In this document: piece after piece, positions 9,000-17,758 of the stretch
Layout of the letters: each line of letters starts with the position of its first letter
Numbering within the stretch: the first letter of the stretch is position 1
Assembly (NCBI GenBank): GCA_034439755.1
Contig: JAWXAZ010000101.1
Coordinates: 1-64,000 of the forward strand
From: B1 sp034439755
GTDB lineage: Bacteria; Bacteroidota; Bacteroidia; UKL13-3
Reading direction: 5' to 3'
Length of the DNA stretch: 64,000 nt
Program-made: the position numbers and the translations under genes
Notes under the pieces: model-generated
Seen by the model: only the letters and a program-made list of their open reading frames with translations
The model's database searches: none
Told to the model about the DNA's origin: nothing

Positions 9000-9048
9000 G
9001 TTAGTTCAATAGCAATGGTTCGGTCTGAACCAAAAATTCAAAAGTTTG

Positions 9049-9056
9049 CAAAAATA
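9049..9056 (-). promoter_or_regulatory. Likely ileS promoter -7 box
   Basis: The minus strand reads TATTTTTGCAAAC, matching TAnnTTTG. It lies about 50 bases upstream of the ileS ATG and overlaps the last codons of the exporter gene. The same TATTTTTGCAAAC string occurs again upstream of the exporter (11425-11432), supporting a shared promoter type. Confidence 0.5.
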
Positions 9057-9061
9057 GCAAA

Positions 9062-11416
9062 TTACTCATCAATATCCTCTGGTTCAATTTCTACCAAGCT
9101 CGTTCCCAATTCTTTTTTAGTATTCATACTTTTTTCGAGCGTAAGCAGCATGGCTGGTAGCAGCAGGAGGTTCATTAAGGTTCCAAAAACCAAGGAAATT
9201 GAGGTGAGCACACCCAAAGCCACGGTGCCCCCAAAACTCGAAAAGCCAAAAATAATAAATCCGGCAAATAAGGCAATGGCCGTATAAATTATGCTTGGCC
9301 CAGCTTCCAACAAACTTTCTGGAATGGCCAATTTCATGTCCCAATTATGTTTCTTTAAAGCATGTCGGTATTTGGCCAAATAGTGAATGGTAAAATCGAC
9401 CACAATGCCATAGGCAATGCTAAAAATAATGATGGTAGAGGGCTTTAGTCGGATATCGAAATAACCCATAATACCAAAGGTCATGATAAGGGGAATGAGG
9501 TTTGGTATCAATGAAATAATTACCATTCGCCAGCTAAAGAACAAGAAGGCCATCATCATAGAAATGATAATTAAGGCGGCAATCATACTTTGCATGAGGT
9601 TCTTAATAAGGTAATCGTTTCCTTTTAAGAAGATGGCGCTGGTGCCCGTAATTTTAACGGTATAATTTTCTTTGGGAAAAATGGAATCAATTTTATTTTG
9701 TACGGCTTTGGTTAGGCGTTTCATTTCTACTGATCCAATATCGGCCATTTGCACACTAACCCTTGCTACTTGGTAAATGCTGTCTACCATAGAGCGAACA
9801 ATGTTTGAGTTTTTACCTTCTTTGGGCAAATACTCAACAATTTCGGAGATATCTACTACGCTGGGAAGGATATAATATTTTTCCTGGCCTTGGTTCATCC
9901 CTTGGTTTGCAAATTTTAAAATATCTACTACAGAGGTGGCTTTAGATAATTCTGGAAACTGAACCAATTCTTTTTGCAGGCGGCTTATTTTCTGCAGGGT
10001 GGCATAATCTTTAACGCCATCTTGCCTTTTGGTATCAATTTTAATTTCGAAGGGAAGCGCTCCTTTTAAGTGTTTTTCAAAAAACTTAAGGTCCATATAA
10101 ACAGGGTCGTCTGCAGGCAAATCGTCTACCACATAACCCAAGTTTCTCACTTTAGTTGCGCCATAAATAGAGAAAGCCAATAAGATAACTGTCACAGCAT
10201 ATATCACAGACCGTCTTTTATGAATCAAATAATAGCATTGGTTCAGCACGCCATTGAGCCTTTTGTTTTCTAGGTGTTTGGTATGTTTTGGTTTTGGTGG
10301 TGGCAAATAGCTGTAAGCAATAGGAATAAACACCAATGAAATAACGTAAATTAGCATAATTACTAAGCCAGAAACAATGGAGAATTGATCTAACATGGCA
10401 CTGCCTGAAAAACTAAAAACCACAAAACCAACTGCGGTGGTGGTATTGGTTAAAAACAAAGCCATACCATTTTTGGAGATAAGCCGCAAAATGGCCAACA
10501 TTTTATTGCCGTGCCGGTTAAATTCCTGGTGATATACATTAAGGAGGTAAATACAATTTTGCACGCCAATAATTACCATGAGCGGTGGAAGAATGCCTGT
10601 AAGTATGGTGATTTTATAGTCGAAGAGCGCCAACAGTCCCATGGTAGCTACCACGCCAATAATCACAATAATCATCGAAAATATTACCGCGCTAATAAAC
10701 CTAAAGAAGATGAATATGAATAAGGCTGTAATTAAAATGGAGAGGTAGGTGAAAATCTTAATTTCATCGGCCACTTTGGAGCTCATCATGGTTCTTACGT
10801 AAGGCAAGCCCGAGAAGTGCATGTCGGAGTTGTTGTTTAGTCCAAATTCTCTTGCTTTGGCCTCAATACCTTTTACGAGGGGAATTCTGGCCTTACTGTC
10901 TAATTGTTCTTTTTTAAGGGTAATGGCCAAAATCACTAAGTCGGATTCTGGATTGTATAACAGTCCGCTGTAAAATTTTAGGGATTTAACAAAGATTTGT
11001 ATGGAATCTAATTCATGTTGGGTCTTGGGTTTGTGCGATAGGATGGGCAACATCTGTAGCTTTCCTATGGAGTCGTTTCTATTTAGGTAGTAGGCTTTGG
11101 TGATAGAAACCACTTTTTCTACGCCCTCAATTTGCTCAATTTCGTTACATAAATCGTATAAGTTGTTGAAGTAGTTGAGTTTAAAGATCTCCTTGTTTTG
11201 GGTGCCAATGACTAAAATATTGCCATCTTCGCCAAAAGTTTGTTTAAACTTAACATAGTCAATAAAATCGGGATCGTCTTTTGGAACCACCTTGGCAAAG
11301 TCGTAAGTCATTTGCACCTTGGTGGCAAAATAGCCGAAAAATATGGTTAAGATACTTAGAGCAACCAATAACCAAAAGCGGTTTCTTAAACAAAAAGACC
11401 CAATCGTATTCCACAT
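9062..11416 (-). CDS. RND-superfamily (MMPL/SSD) exporter
   Basis: 784 residues with the duplicated RND layout. There is one N-terminal helix (about 15-32), a large periplasmic domain (35-200), a block of five or six helices (215-380), a second single helix, a second periplasmic domain (about 430-600) and a second helix block (about 610-765). The size and the patterns FGEDGNILVIG and TTAVGFVVFSFS fit the predicted exporters of the RND superfamily (MMPL or sterol-sensing-like), which are shorter than AcrB and lack an adjacent membrane fusion protein. In actinobacteria and Bacteroidota relatives move lipids or hydrophobic compounds; no substrate can be read here. No TolC or HlyD partner is nearby. 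It starts divergently from porZ. Confidence 0.85.
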   Translation of the reverse strand: MWNTIGSFCLRNRFWLLVALSILTIFFGYFATKVQMTYDFAKVVPKDDPDFIDYVKFKQTFGEDGNILVIGTQNKEIFKLNYFNNLYDLCNEIEQIEGVEKVVSITKAYYLNRNDSIGKLQMLPILSHKPKTQHELDSIQIFVKSLKFYSGLLYNPESDLVILAITLKKEQLDSKARIPLVKGIEAKAREFGLNNNSDMHFSGLPYVRTMMSSKVADEIKIFTYLSILITALFIFIFFRFISAVIFSMIIVIIGVVATMGLLALFDYKITILTGILPPLMVIIGVQNCIYLLNVYHQEFNRHGNKMLAILRLISKNGMALFLTNTTTAVGFVVFSFSGSAMLDQFSIVSGLVIMLIYVISLVFIPIAYSYLPPPKPKHTKHLENKRLNGVLNQCYYLIHKRRSVIYAVTVILLAFSIYGATKVRNLGYVVDDLPADDPVYMDLKFFEKHLKGALPFEIKIDTKRQDGVKDYATLQKISRLQKELVQFPELSKATSVVDILKFANQGMNQGQEKYYILPSVVDISEIVEYLPKEGKNSNIVRSMVDSIYQVARVSVQMADIGSVEMKRLTKAVQNKIDSIFPKENYTVKITGTSAIFLKGNDYLIKNLMQSMIAALIIISMMMAFLFFSWRMVIISLIPNLIPLIMTFGIMGYFDIRLKPSTIIIFSIAYGIVVDFTIHYLAKYRHALKKHNWDMKLAIPESLLEAGPSIIYTAIALFAGFIIFGFSSFGGTVALGVLTSISLVFGTLMNLLLLPAMLLTLEKSMNTKKELGTSLVEIEPEDIDE

Positions 11417-11424
11417 AATGTTTG

Positions 11425-11432
11425 CAAAAATA
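11425..11432 (-). promoter_or_regulatory. Possible promoter -7 box of the RND exporter gene
   Basis: The minus strand reads TATTTTTGC, a TAnnTTTG match, but only about nine bases upstream of the ATG at 11416. The transcript would therefore be almost leaderless, or translation starts further in. Weak evidence. Confidence 0.35.
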
Positions 11433-11505
11433 AGAAAATAAATGAGAGTGGCTTATTACACTATTCTACTTACTATGTCGTTTATTTGTGGTTGTAAATA
11501 GCTAC

Positions 11506-13806
11506 ATGAATAAAATAATTTCTTTTTTAGGGTTTGTCTTACTTTCAAGTCTGGCCTTTGCCCAAGTTAATTTTGGTGGTTGGCGCGTACACCTACCGTA
11601 TTTTAAAAATGCCTCGGTAACGGCAGTAGGTTCAAAAATATATTGTGGATCTAACAGCGGTTTATTTGCCTTGGATAGGGAAGATGGCAGTATTGAGCGC
11701 ATTTCGCGCATCAATGGTTTATCTGATGTAGAGGTAAAGATTGTGAAGCAAAATGTGGCCAAAAATGTAAGTGTGGTGGTTTATAACAATACCAATATTG
11801 ACCTTATAGACCATAATAATAAGCAAATTTACAATGTGCCCGATGTGTTTATGAAGAGCATTATTGGTTCAAAATCGATTAACCACTTGTGTTTTTATGA
11901 AAATAAAGTTTACATGGCTTGTAGTTTTGGAATTGTGGTTTTGGATATTGATAAAAAGCAAATTGTAGATTCCTATCAAAACCTTGGTTCAAACGGTACC
12001 CTACTTGAATTTTTGTCGGTAAATATTTATAACAACCAAATAATTGCCTCTGCCTTAAAGGGGGTTTATGCCGCTTCCTTAAATGCCCCTAATTTGAATG
12101 ATTTTAACTTTTGGAAGTTAATTAAACCCAGTACTAAAAGCGGACAAAGTGCAGTTTATAAAGGCAATCTTTATTTAACCATAGACAGTGCCTTACAAGT
12201 GTATGATGGCCTTACTTTTAATGCCTATACGGCAGCAGCCGGATTGCAAATTAATGCCCTTCAATTAAGCGCGTATGGCGCAAGTGCAGCAGATTTACTC
12301 ATTATTACACCCGATTTTATTTTGGCAGAAAAGGGAGATTTAAATCCCTTAAAATTGATGCATAATTATAGAATAGATGCGGTTTATGATAATTTTGGAT
12401 ACTTAAATATGGTGGATAATAATTACGGACTAACCATAGATAACAAGCAAACCGGACAGTTAGATTATTTTATTCCCAATGGGCCTGTTTCTAAAACTTT
12501 TGGTAGAATGTTATACGAAGGAGGTAAGCTTTGGGTTACGGCGGGGTCTGTAAACGACAGGTGGGATCCATTGATGTATAACGGCAATAAGTTTTATCAA
12601 CATCAAAATAATTCGTGGTTTAATTTTAGGGAAAGTGATTTTCCTTTATTGGCTGGCATGTCCGATTTTATAGATGTAAAAAAGAACCCTTATGGCAACG
12701 AAGTTTATTTGTCGAGTTTTGGCGGTGGCATTATTGAAATGGTGGGGAATGTGGTTACCAAGAAATATGATGAAACCAATAGTACCCTGCAACGATTAAG
12801 TGTATTGGATCCCAATTATAAGCCTTTGTTATCGGGCGGAATGGATTTTGATAATTATGGAAATTTGTGGGTGAGTAATTTTGGTGTAAATAAGCCTTTG
12901 AGTGTTAAAACCAAAACAGGTTGGAATTCTTTTAATATTGGAACTATTGTAGGTGGCAACGAATTGGGTTGGTTAACTTGCGACGATTATAACAACAAAT
13001 GGGTATTGAGTTTAAAAGATAAAGGTATTCTCGTTTATAACGATAATGGCACGCCCGCAAACGTAAACGACGATCAATACAAAATGCTCACCAAGGAAGT
13101 TGGTCAGGGCGAATTGCCTTCAAATACTATTTTGTGTGTAAGCAAAGACCAACGCGGCGAGATGTGGATTGGTTCGAACCAAGGGCTTGCAATTTTGAGC
13201 AACCCTGCTGTTATTTTTAATACAGAAGAGTTAAATTTTGATGCCAGGCAAATCATCATCAAAGTAGGAACCAATTATGAAATATTTTTGGGTAAAGAGC
13301 AGATCAATTGCATTAAAGTAGACCCTTCGAACCGCAAGTGGATTGGTACGCCCAATGGCGTTTGGTTGGTTTCTGAAGATGGCTATACGGTGCTTAAAAA
13401 TTTTACCACAAACAACTCGCCCTTGCTCTCAAATAATGTGATGGAAATTGGCATAGATGAAGGTACGGGCGAAGTGTTTTTTGGAACCGAAAAAGGCATT
13501 CTATCCTATATGGGCGATGCCAGTGCGGGTTTGGGAGATTATAGCAAAGTGGAAATTTTCCCTAACCCAGTGCGACCAGATTTTACGGGCAGTGTGTCTA
13601 TTCGTGGCCTTGTAAATAATTCTACGGTTAAGATAACCGATATCAGTGGAAAGTTAGTTTTTGAGACCATTTCTAATGGCGGATTTGCCTCATGGGATGG
13701 AAGAAGCATAAATGGAAAAAGGGTGAGTACTGGGGTTTATTTAATTTTTGCGGCAAGCAAAGATGGCGAGAAAACCCATGTAGGTAAATTATTGTTTATT
13801 AATTAA
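11506..13806 (+). CDS. porZ: PorZ-like T9SS beta-propeller protein with C-terminal sorting domain
   Basis: 766 residues from the ATG at 11506. A GTG at 11488 would add six residues in front of the signal peptide MNKIISFLGFVLLSSLAFAQ and is less likely. After the signal peptide, GGWRVHLPYFKNASVTAVGSKIYCGSN begins two seven-bladed propellers (residues about 25-670) with recurring WVSN, MWIGSNQGLAIL and KWIGTPNGVWLV blade motifs. A C-terminal T9SS type A domain follows (VEIFPNPVRP, then KLLFIN). This order matches PorZ, the surface-exposed T9SS factor that delivers anionic lipopolysaccharide to the sortase complex in Porphyromonas. Two-component-regulator propeller proteins look similar, so the name is probable, not certain. 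It is followed nine bases later by an oxidoreductase gene. Confidence 0.75.
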   Translation: MNKIISFLGFVLLSSLAFAQVNFGGWRVHLPYFKNASVTAVGSKIYCGSNSGLFALDREDGSIERISRINGLSDVEVKIVKQNVAKNVSVVVYNNTNIDLIDHNNKQIYNVPDVFMKSIIGSKSINHLCFYENKVYMACSFGIVVLDIDKKQIVDSYQNLGSNGTLLEFLSVNIYNNQIIASALKGVYAASLNAPNLNDFNFWKLIKPSTKSGQSAVYKGNLYLTIDSALQVYDGLTFNAYTAAAGLQINALQLSAYGASAADLLIITPDFILAEKGDLNPLKLMHNYRIDAVYDNFGYLNMVDNNYGLTIDNKQTGQLDYFIPNGPVSKTFGRMLYEGGKLWVTAGSVNDRWDPLMYNGNKFYQHQNNSWFNFRESDFPLLAGMSDFIDVKKNPYGNEVYLSSFGGGIIEMVGNVVTKKYDETNSTLQRLSVLDPNYKPLLSGGMDFDNYGNLWVSNFGVNKPLSVKTKTGWNSFNIGTIVGGNELGWLTCDDYNNKWVLSLKDKGILVYNDNGTPANVNDDQYKMLTKEVGQGELPSNTILCVSKDQRGEMWIGSNQGLAILSNPAVIFNTEELNFDARQIIIKVGTNYEIFLGKEQINCIKVDPSNRKWIGTPNGVWLVSEDGYTVLKNFTTNNSPLLSNNVMEIGIDEGTGEVFFGTEKGILSYMGDASAGLGDYSKVEIFPNPVRPDFTGSVSIRGLVNNSTVKITDISGKLVFETISNGGFASWDGRSINGKRVSTGVYLIFAASKDGEKTHVGKLLFIN

Positions 13807-13815
13807 GGATTACAA

Positions 13816-14811
13816 ATGAAAGCGGCAGTTTTACATGGCATCAATGAAGCCTATATTTTTCAGGAATTTGATAAGCCCGAACCAGCAGAAAATGAAGTAT
13901 TAATTAAGGTGCAATACGCCGCTTTAAATCACCGCGATGTGTGGATACAAAAGGGGCAATATGCGGGTTTGGTGTTTCCTATTATTTGTGGCAGCGATGG
14001 CTGTGGAACAGTAGAAGCGGTTGGTTGGGCCAGTAAAAAAGAATGGGTTGGAAAAGAAGTGGTGGTAAACCCATCCTTAAACTGGGGCAATAATCCCAGG
14101 TTTCAGGCCAAAGATTATGTGATTTTAGGGCTGCCAAATCAGGGTACTTTTGCAGCGTATGTAGTGGTGCCAGAACGGTTGGTTTATGAGAAGCCAGCGC
14201 ACCTGAGTAGCAAAGAGGCCGCAGCATTTCCTTTGGCCGGTTTAACTGCTTTTAGAGCCAGCATGAGTAGGGCAAAAGTGAAGGCAGGTGAAACGGTTTT
14301 GGTAACGGGCATTGGTGGCGGCGTGGCTTTATTTGCCATGCAATTTGCCTTGGCGGCAGGCTGTAAAGTATATGTAACAAGTGGCAGCGAAGATAAGATT
14401 GAGAAGGCAAAAGCAATAGGAGCAACTGGTGGTGCCAATTATAAAAATGCAGATTGGCATAAGGCATTGGCCAAAGAAAGTGGCGGCTTTGATGCCATCA
14501 TTGATGGGGCAGGTGGGGCAGATTTTGCTAAGCTCATCGACCTGTGCAAATCGGGTGCACGCATAGCCAGTTATGGCGCTACCGCAGGACCTTGGAACAC
14601 GGGGGTGCCTGCCAAAATATTCTGGAAACAGATTGATATTTTGGGTTCAACCATGGGCAGCGACCAAGAATTTGAGGATATGGTGGCTTTTATAAATGAA
14701 CATAAAATTATACCCGTTGTTGCGCAATTATTCGGTTTGAACCAATGCGAAGAGGCGGCAAGGTTTATGGATGAAGGAAAGCAATTTGGAAAGATTGTTC
14801 TTGAAATTTGA
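13816..14811 (+). CDS. Zinc-binding dehydrogenase / quinone oxidoreductase (MDR family)
   Basis: 331 residues of the medium-chain dehydrogenase/reductase fold. The N-terminal GroES-like domain has PAENEVLIKVQYAALNHRD (residues about 22-40) and CGSDGCGTVEAVG (56-68). The Rossmann domain carries the glycine-rich turn VTGIGGGVALF near residue 160. The four structural-zinc cysteines of classical alcohol dehydrogenase are absent, which points to the quinone-oxidoreductase/YhdH-like branch, probably NADPH-dependent. The substrate is unknown. Spacing to the porZ-like gene (9 bases) suggests a shared transcript, and a palindrome lies in the gap to metF. Alternative: enoyl reductase-like MDR. Confidence 0.85.
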   Translation: MKAAVLHGINEAYIFQEFDKPEPAENEVLIKVQYAALNHRDVWIQKGQYAGLVFPIICGSDGCGTVEAVGWASKKEWVGKEVVVNPSLNWGNNPRFQAKDYVILGLPNQGTFAAYVVVPERLVYEKPAHLSSKEAAAFPLAGLTAFRASMSRAKVKAGETVLVTGIGGGVALFAMQFALAAGCKVYVTSGSEDKIEKAKAIGATGGANYKNADWHKALAKESGGFDAIIDGAGGADFAKLIDLCKSGARIASYGATAGPWNTGVPAKIFWKQIDILGSTMGSDQEFEDMVAFINEHKIIPVVAQLFGLNQCEEAARFMDEGKQFGKIVLEI

Positions 14812-14819
14812 CCTTATCG

Positions 14820-14836
14820 TATGTTATTATAACATA
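14820..14836. promoter_or_regulatory. Perfect palindrome upstream of metF
   Basis: TATGTTAT-T-ATAACATA: 8-base arms around one base, 23 bases before the metF ATG and next to the promoter-like TATTAATTTGC. Its size and position suit a dimeric repressor operator, but no cognate regulator can be named. Confidence 0.4.
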
Positions 14837-14859
14837 TAAATCTATTAATTTGCAGCCGA

Positions 14860-15813
14860 ATGAAAGTTACAGATTATATTCAGGATGCCAAGGAAACATT
14901 GTTTTCCATTGAAATTTTGCCCCCTTTAAAAGGCAAAGATATTAATTCTATTTACCATGGCTTGGATCCTTTGATGGAGTTTAAGCCCGCTTTTATAGAT
15001 GTTACCTACCACCGCGAAGAGTTCTTGTTACGCAAGAGAAAAGATGGTGGTTTCGATAAAATCTATACCCGAAAAAGGCCTGGTACAGTTGCCATTTGTG
15101 CGGCATTGATGAATAAATACCACATAGATACAGTGCCTCATTTAATCTGTGGTGGCTTTAGCAAAGAAGAAACAGAAAATGCCTTAATTGATTTGCATTT
15201 CTTGGGAATAGACAATGTATTGGTTTTGCGTGGCGACAATATTAAGAACGAAGCCAACTTTGTTCCAGAACCAGATGGCAACAAAGATTCATTGGAGTTA
15301 TTGCAGCAAGTTGTGGCAATGAATAAGGGCAAATATTTAGATGAAGAATTAGAAAATCCTTCTCATGCAAGTTTTTGTATTGGTGTTTCTGGTTACCCAG
15401 AAAAGCATTTTGAAGCACCCAATATGAACAGTGATTTAAGGTGGTTAAAACAAAAAGTGGAGGCCGGTGCAGAGTATATTGTTACCCAAATGTTCTTTAA
15501 CAACCAAAAGTATTTTGAGTTTATAGATACCTGCAAAAAATTAGATATTCATATACCAATTATACCTGGATTAAAGCCAATAACCACCAAGAAGCAGCTC
15601 ACTATTTTGCCTAAAATTTTCCACATAGACATGCCAGAAGATTTGGTTCAGGCCGTAGAAAAATGCAAGGACGATAAGGCGGTAAAGCAAGTGGGAATAG
15701 AATGGGCTATTCAACAAAGCAAGGAGCTTAAGGCAGCCAAGGTGCCGGTTTTGCATTACTATACCATGGGATTAAGTGAGGTAACCAAGGCCATTGCCAC
15801 CGAAGTATTTTAA
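14860..15813 (+). CDS. metF: Methylenetetrahydrofolate reductase
   Basis: FAD enzyme that reduces 5,10-methylene-THF to 5-methyl-THF, the methyl donor for methionine synthesis. The product is 317 residues, typical for bacterial MetF. The TIM-barrel landmarks are present: FSIEILPP near residue 16 (the acidic residue used in catalysis), DVTYHRE near 47, PHLICGG near 92, VLRGD near 121 and ITQMFFN-type VTQMFFNNQKYFEF near 208. The ATG at 14860 fits the family N-terminus. It has its own probable promoter and an operator-like palindrome just upstream, and is followed after 13 bases by tcdA. Confidence 0.96.
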   Translation: MKVTDYIQDAKETLFSIEILPPLKGKDINSIYHGLDPLMEFKPAFIDVTYHREEFLLRKRKDGGFDKIYTRKRPGTVAICAALMNKYHIDTVPHLICGGFSKEETENALIDLHFLGIDNVLVLRGDNIKNEANFVPEPDGNKDSLELLQQVVAMNKGKYLDEELENPSHASFCIGVSGYPEKHFEAPNMNSDLRWLKQKVEAGAEYIVTQMFFNNQKYFEFIDTCKKLDIHIPIIPGLKPITTKKQLTILPKIFHIDMPEDLVQAVEKCKDDKAVKQVGIEWAIQQSKELKAAKVPVLHYYTMGLSEVTKAIATEVF

Positions 15814-15826
15814 TTAATTTTTCTGA

Positions 15827-16558
15827 ATGAGTTTTGATATACAACCCTGGATGGGGCGCACAGAATTGTTGCTTGGGCAAGAGCAGTTGCATAAGTTAAT
15901 TAATTCGAATGTTTTGGTAGTTGGATTGGGCGGTGTGGGTGGTATTGCCGCCGAAATGATTGCGCGAAGTGGTGTCATGCAAATGACCATTGTGGATGCC
16001 GATACCGTGGATGCAACCAATAGGAATAGGCAAATTCCTGCCTTAAAAAGTACCGAAGGAAAAGTGAAAGCCGATGTGTTGGCCGAGCGTTTGTTGGATA
16101 TAAATCCCGAGCTACAATTGCAGGTTATTCCCGAGTATTTTAGAGATCAATTAACCTTTGATGTATTAGATAACAACAAGTTTGATTATGCCTTGGATTG
16201 TATCGATACTTTATCTCCAAAGGTATATTATATTAAAGCCTGTATTGATCGCGGAATTCCCATTGTAAGCAGCATGGGAGCAGGGTCTAAAATGGATCCA
16301 ACCATGGTAAGGGTGGCAGATATTTCTGAGACTTACAACTGTCATTTGGCCCGCTATACCCGCAAATATTTGCACCGATTGGGCGTTTATAAGGGCGTAA
16401 AATCGGTGTTCTCTGCCGAGCCTCGTTATTCCAACTCGCAATTGCTGTTGATGGAAGCACGCAATAAAAAATCGGCGCCTGGCACCATTAGTTATATGCC
16501 CACCGTTTTTGGGTGTACCGTTGCGTCTGTGGCCATTCGCGATTTATGCAACCGCTAA
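15827..16558 (+). CDS. tcdA: tRNA threonylcarbamoyladenosine dehydratase (ThiF/MoeB-like E1)
   Basis: 243 residues of the E1-like adenylating fold. The nucleotide-binding glycine loop is VVGLGGVGGIAAEMIARSG (residues about 28-46), followed by the acidic patch DADTVDATNRNRQ (about 54-66), where D, R and Q bind ATP. DYALDCIDTLSPKV is the usual E1 core motif. Lack of a MoaD- or ThiS-type partner and overall similarity favour TcdA/CsdL, which cyclises t6A to ct6A at position 37 of ANN-decoding tRNAs, over ThiF, MoeB or HesA. It shares the metF transcript direction. The 3' end overlaps by four bases the convergent phospholipase D-like gene. Confidence 0.85.
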   Translation: MSFDIQPWMGRTELLLGQEQLHKLINSNVLVVGLGGVGGIAAEMIARSGVMQMTIVDADTVDATNRNRQIPALKSTEGKVKADVLAERLLDINPELQLQVIPEYFRDQLTFDVLDNNKFDYALDCIDTLSPKVYYIKACIDRGIPIVSSMGAGSKMDPTMVRVADISETYNCHLARYTRKYLHRLGVYKGVKSVFSAEPRYSNSQLLLMEARNKKSAPGTISYMPTVFGCTVASVAIRDLCNR

Positions 16559-17721
16559 CTCCTTTTCTGGAAATAGAATAGCAGTTTTAAGGAAAAGGCA
16601 AGCATGCGATAAGCCACAAAATTTCTTATCTGTTTGAGCCAACTTTGGCGCTTTATATAATCCAACTCATTGATTTGTTTTGCGTCTTTTTCTAAAATGG
16701 AATTAACCTGCTTAAGGCTGTTTTGTTGGAACGTTTGGTCTATAATTTCTATGTTACATTCGGTGCTGCTAAAATCGCTCAAGTGGTTTAGGTTATAAGA
16801 CCCCATGCACATCCAATTGCGGTCTACAAAGGCTAATTTGGCGTGCAAAACCGTAGGCTCCCATTCCCATATTTCTACACCCGACTTTAATAAGTCGGCA
16901 TAAAAAAATTGAGAGGCATGCTTTACAATGCCCACATCCGATTTTCCTCCTAAGACCAGCTTTACTTTTACCCCTCTTTTTGAAGCCAATTTAAGCAAGC
17001 GTTTTAACGCAGGGGAAGGCACAAAATAGCTGGTAATAATCACAATTTGTTCTTGGGCTTTTCTAATGCTTTGCCTGTATTGCCTGCTGATGCCAAATTT
17101 GGCTCTCGACCAATGATTTTGAAGAATGCGTGCCTTAATTTCTCCGGTTAAAAATGAGTATTGGATTTTTTGTTTATCCAATTTGCTTAATGGCATTAAA
17201 CCATTCTCTGTTTGAAGGCATATTTTGAGCAAGTCTTTCACCACATTACCTTCCATACGGAGTCCAAAATCTAGCCAAGGTTTTTCATTGCCTAACTGAC
17301 TATAATTATCAGAAATATTGATGCCGCCAATGAGGGCTATTTGGCCGTCGAAAACCATTATTTTGTGGTGCAAGCGAACGCCAACATGGTACTTAAAAGC
17401 GAATTTAAATCGGGAGAAAAATTCAATTGAAATGCCCTGTTTTTTTAATTCTTTTTCCCAATGACTAGGGAAGTTGTTGCTGCCAAAGGCATCCAAGTAC
17501 AAGAAAATTTTCACCCCTCTTTTTGAGGCATCTAAAAGGGCATTGTATATTAAAAACCCAGTATGGTCGTTTTCGAAAATATAGACCTGGAAATAAATTT
17601 CGAATTGGGCTTTTTCTATGCGCAAAAGCAACTCGTTAAAAAAGGATTCTCCGCTTTGTAACAGTTGCAAATCTTGGTTAAGATGCCACGGGAATATGCC
17701 AATTTTTCTTCTCCAAACCAT
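16555..17721 (-). CDS. Phospholipase D-like / cardiolipin synthase family enzyme
   Basis: 388 residues with two HKD catalytic motifs: LHHKIMVFDGQIALIGG (residues about 117-133) and LHAKLAFVDRNWMCMGSYN (about 292-310). The pair defines the PLD superfamily transphosphatidylase fold. Spacing and length fit the ClsB-like cardiolipin synthases that join two phosphatidyl units, acting at the inner membrane. There are no N-terminal transmembrane helices, unlike ClsA; the C-terminus has a hydrophobic stretch (FVAYRMLAFSLKLLFYF) that may anchor it. The promoter is not obvious. The end overlaps tcdA tail-to-tail by four bases. Confidence 0.88.
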   Translation of the reverse strand: MVWRRKIGIFPWHLNQDLQLLQSGESFFNELLLRIEKAQFEIYFQVYIFENDHTGFLIYNALLDASKRGVKIFLYLDAFGSNNFPSHWEKELKKQGISIEFFSRFKFAFKYHVGVRLHHKIMVFDGQIALIGGINISDNYSQLGNEKPWLDFGLRMEGNVVKDLLKICLQTENGLMPLSKLDKQKIQYSFLTGEIKARILQNHWSRAKFGISRQYRQSIRKAQEQIVIITSYFVPSPALKRLLKLASKRGVKVKLVLGGKSDVGIVKHASQFFYADLLKSGVEIWEWEPTVLHAKLAFVDRNWMCMGSYNLNHLSDFSSTECNIEIIDQTFQQNSLKQVNSILEKDAKQINELDYIKRQSWLKQIRNFVAYRMLAFSLKLLFYFQKRS

Positions 17722-17758
17722 GCTTCAAAGTTAAGTCGCTAAAGCCGAAGCTCAAAGT

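Noticed and set aside
9022..9031. True Neisseria-type DNA uptake sequence
   Set aside because: The word here is (T)CGGTCTGAACCAA. It shares GTCTGAA with the Neisseria DUS but lacks the GCC start, and it occurs in quasi-palindromic variants. Only the pattern of over-representation is similar; no competence genes are seen.
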